DNA from: Anaerolineae bacterium
Lineage (GTDB): Bacteria; Chloroflexota; Anaerolineae; 4572-78; J111
DNA length: 5,130 bases
Direction: 5' to 3'
Assembly (NCBI GenBank): GCA_020433785.1
Contig: JAGRCC010000881.1
Span: 1 to 5,130, forward strand
Below, piece by piece: positions 4,566 through 5,130 of this stretch. The notes below the pieces were generated by a model. That model was not told the origin of the DNA. It ran no database searches and saw nothing but the letters and a program-made list of their open reading frames with translations. Each line of letters opens with the position of its first letter. Position 1 is the first letter of the stretch. Position numbers and translations under genes: made by a program.

Positions 4566-5130
4566 ATGGATCCGACGCACATCGGCCGCTACGAGATTCA
4601 CGCTCCGTTGGGGCGCGGTGGTATGGGGACTGTTTATAAAGGCCGCGATCCGCTCATGGAACGTTGGGTGGCGGTCAAGACCATAACCGTGCAAGATGCG
4701 GTTCAACGGGCCCGCTTTCAGCAAGAAGTCCGCGCGGCCGGCTCGCTCAACCACCCTCACATCACCACTATCTACGATGTCGGTGAAGACGGCGACCTGG
4801 CTTACATTGTCATGGAACTGGTCGAAGGGGATACCCTGGCCGCTCGGCTGGCCGCGCCCGTACCCTGGCCCGAAGCGATTAGCCTGATCGCGCCGATTGC
4901 CGACGCCCTGGCTTATGCCCACGACCGGGGCGTGATTCATCGCGATGTCAAGCCGGCCAACATTCTGGTCTCCACCGAAGGCAAAGTTAAGCTGACCGAT
5001 TTTGGCGTAGCTCGCCTGGAAGCCGCCCTGCGCCGGATTACCGAGTCGGGCAGCACCGTCGGCACACCGCTGTATACCGCCCCCGAACAGATCGAAAATA
5101 AAGCCGTCGATGGCCGGGCCGATCTCTTTT
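4566..5130 (+). CDS. Hanks-type serine/threonine protein kinase, N-terminal part (runs off the right edge)
   Basis: The 188 residues seen cover most of a eukaryotic-like Ser/Thr kinase domain, which transfers ATP phosphate to Ser/Thr of proteins from the cytoplasmic side. The motifs are complete so far: Gly loop GRGGMG (16-21), VAVK with K38, a probable helix-C Glu at E54 followed by LNHPHI (61-66), catalytic loop HRDVKPAN (D127, K129, N132), DFG (145-147), an activation segment containing T159, S161, S163 and T164 as candidate autophosphorylation sites, GTPLYTAPE (166-174), and a likely helix-F Asp at D186. The kinase is therefore predicted to be active. There is no signal or membrane segment before the domain. 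Relatives in Chloroflexota and Actinomycetota usually carry a transmembrane helix and an extracytoplasmic sensor C-terminally, which lies beyond this window if present. The gene diverges from the TM2-like gene and has its own promoter and a Pho-box-like repeat upstream. Confidence 0.95.
   Translation, partial: MDPTHIGRYEIHAPLGRGGMGTVYKGRDPLMERWVAVKTITVQDAVQRARFQQEVRAAGSLNHPHITTIYDVGEDGDLAYIVMELVEGDTLAARLAAPVPWPEAISLIAPIADALAYAHDRGVIHRDVKPANILVSTEGKVKLTDFGVARLEAALRRITESGSTVGTPLYTAPEQIENKAVDGRADLF

Noticed and set aside
4437..4940. 167-residue open frame on the minus strand
   Set aside because: It is antisense to the Ser/Thr kinase, whose catalytic motifs are unmistakable. The predicted peptide has no recognisable domain and would read through the kinase promoter region.

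Overview
The window looks like a chromosomal segment of an environmental bacterium, most plausibly of the Chloroflexota (Anaerolineae/Caldilineae-like). This is inferred from style rather than a marker gene. The features behind it are a very long sensor-type protein with a Thr/Pro-rich extracytoplasmic linker and PD40 propeller repeats, a Hanks-type Ser/Thr kinase, a small TM2-like membrane protein, moderate base composition, and intergenic DNA with short-period repeats and long palindromes. There are no rRNA, tRNA, CRISPR or transposase genes.

Layout. Bases 1-274 are non-coding. They hold a heptad repeat tract at the left edge, a perfect 8+3+8 palindrome, and an extended -10 promoter. This promoter serves the first gene, at 275-3640 on the plus strand, which encodes a 1121-residue single-pass membrane protein. 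In order it has an APH/choline-kinase-like phosphotransferase domain with a beta-rich insertion, a FecR-like beta module, TPR-like helices, one transmembrane helix, a Thr/Pro linker and about four PD40/TolB-like blades. A convergent gene at 3754-4137 on the minus strand encodes a 127-residue TM2-like membrane protein and is followed by a one-sided intrinsic terminator at about 3699-3727. The 428-base divergent region at 4138-4565 holds a long hairpin element with 18-bp perfect arms, a near-consensus Pho-box-like direct repeat, and an extended -10 promoter. From 4566 to the right edge runs the first 188 residues of a Ser/Thr protein kinase with all N-terminal catalytic motifs present.

How it fits together. 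Two kinase-fold proteins of different families sit on either side of a small membrane protein, and the first kinase carries its own probable extracytoplasmic sensor. The two plus-strand promoters have similar architecture (a TGGAA core at -35, TGN-TATACT at -10, leaders of roughly 40-45 nt). Together this suggests a membrane signalling locus. The link between the genes is inferred from proximity, and they are not one operon because the middle gene is on the opposite strand. The least ordinary items are the domain architecture of the first gene and the 4175-4243 palindrome next to the Pho-box-like repeat.
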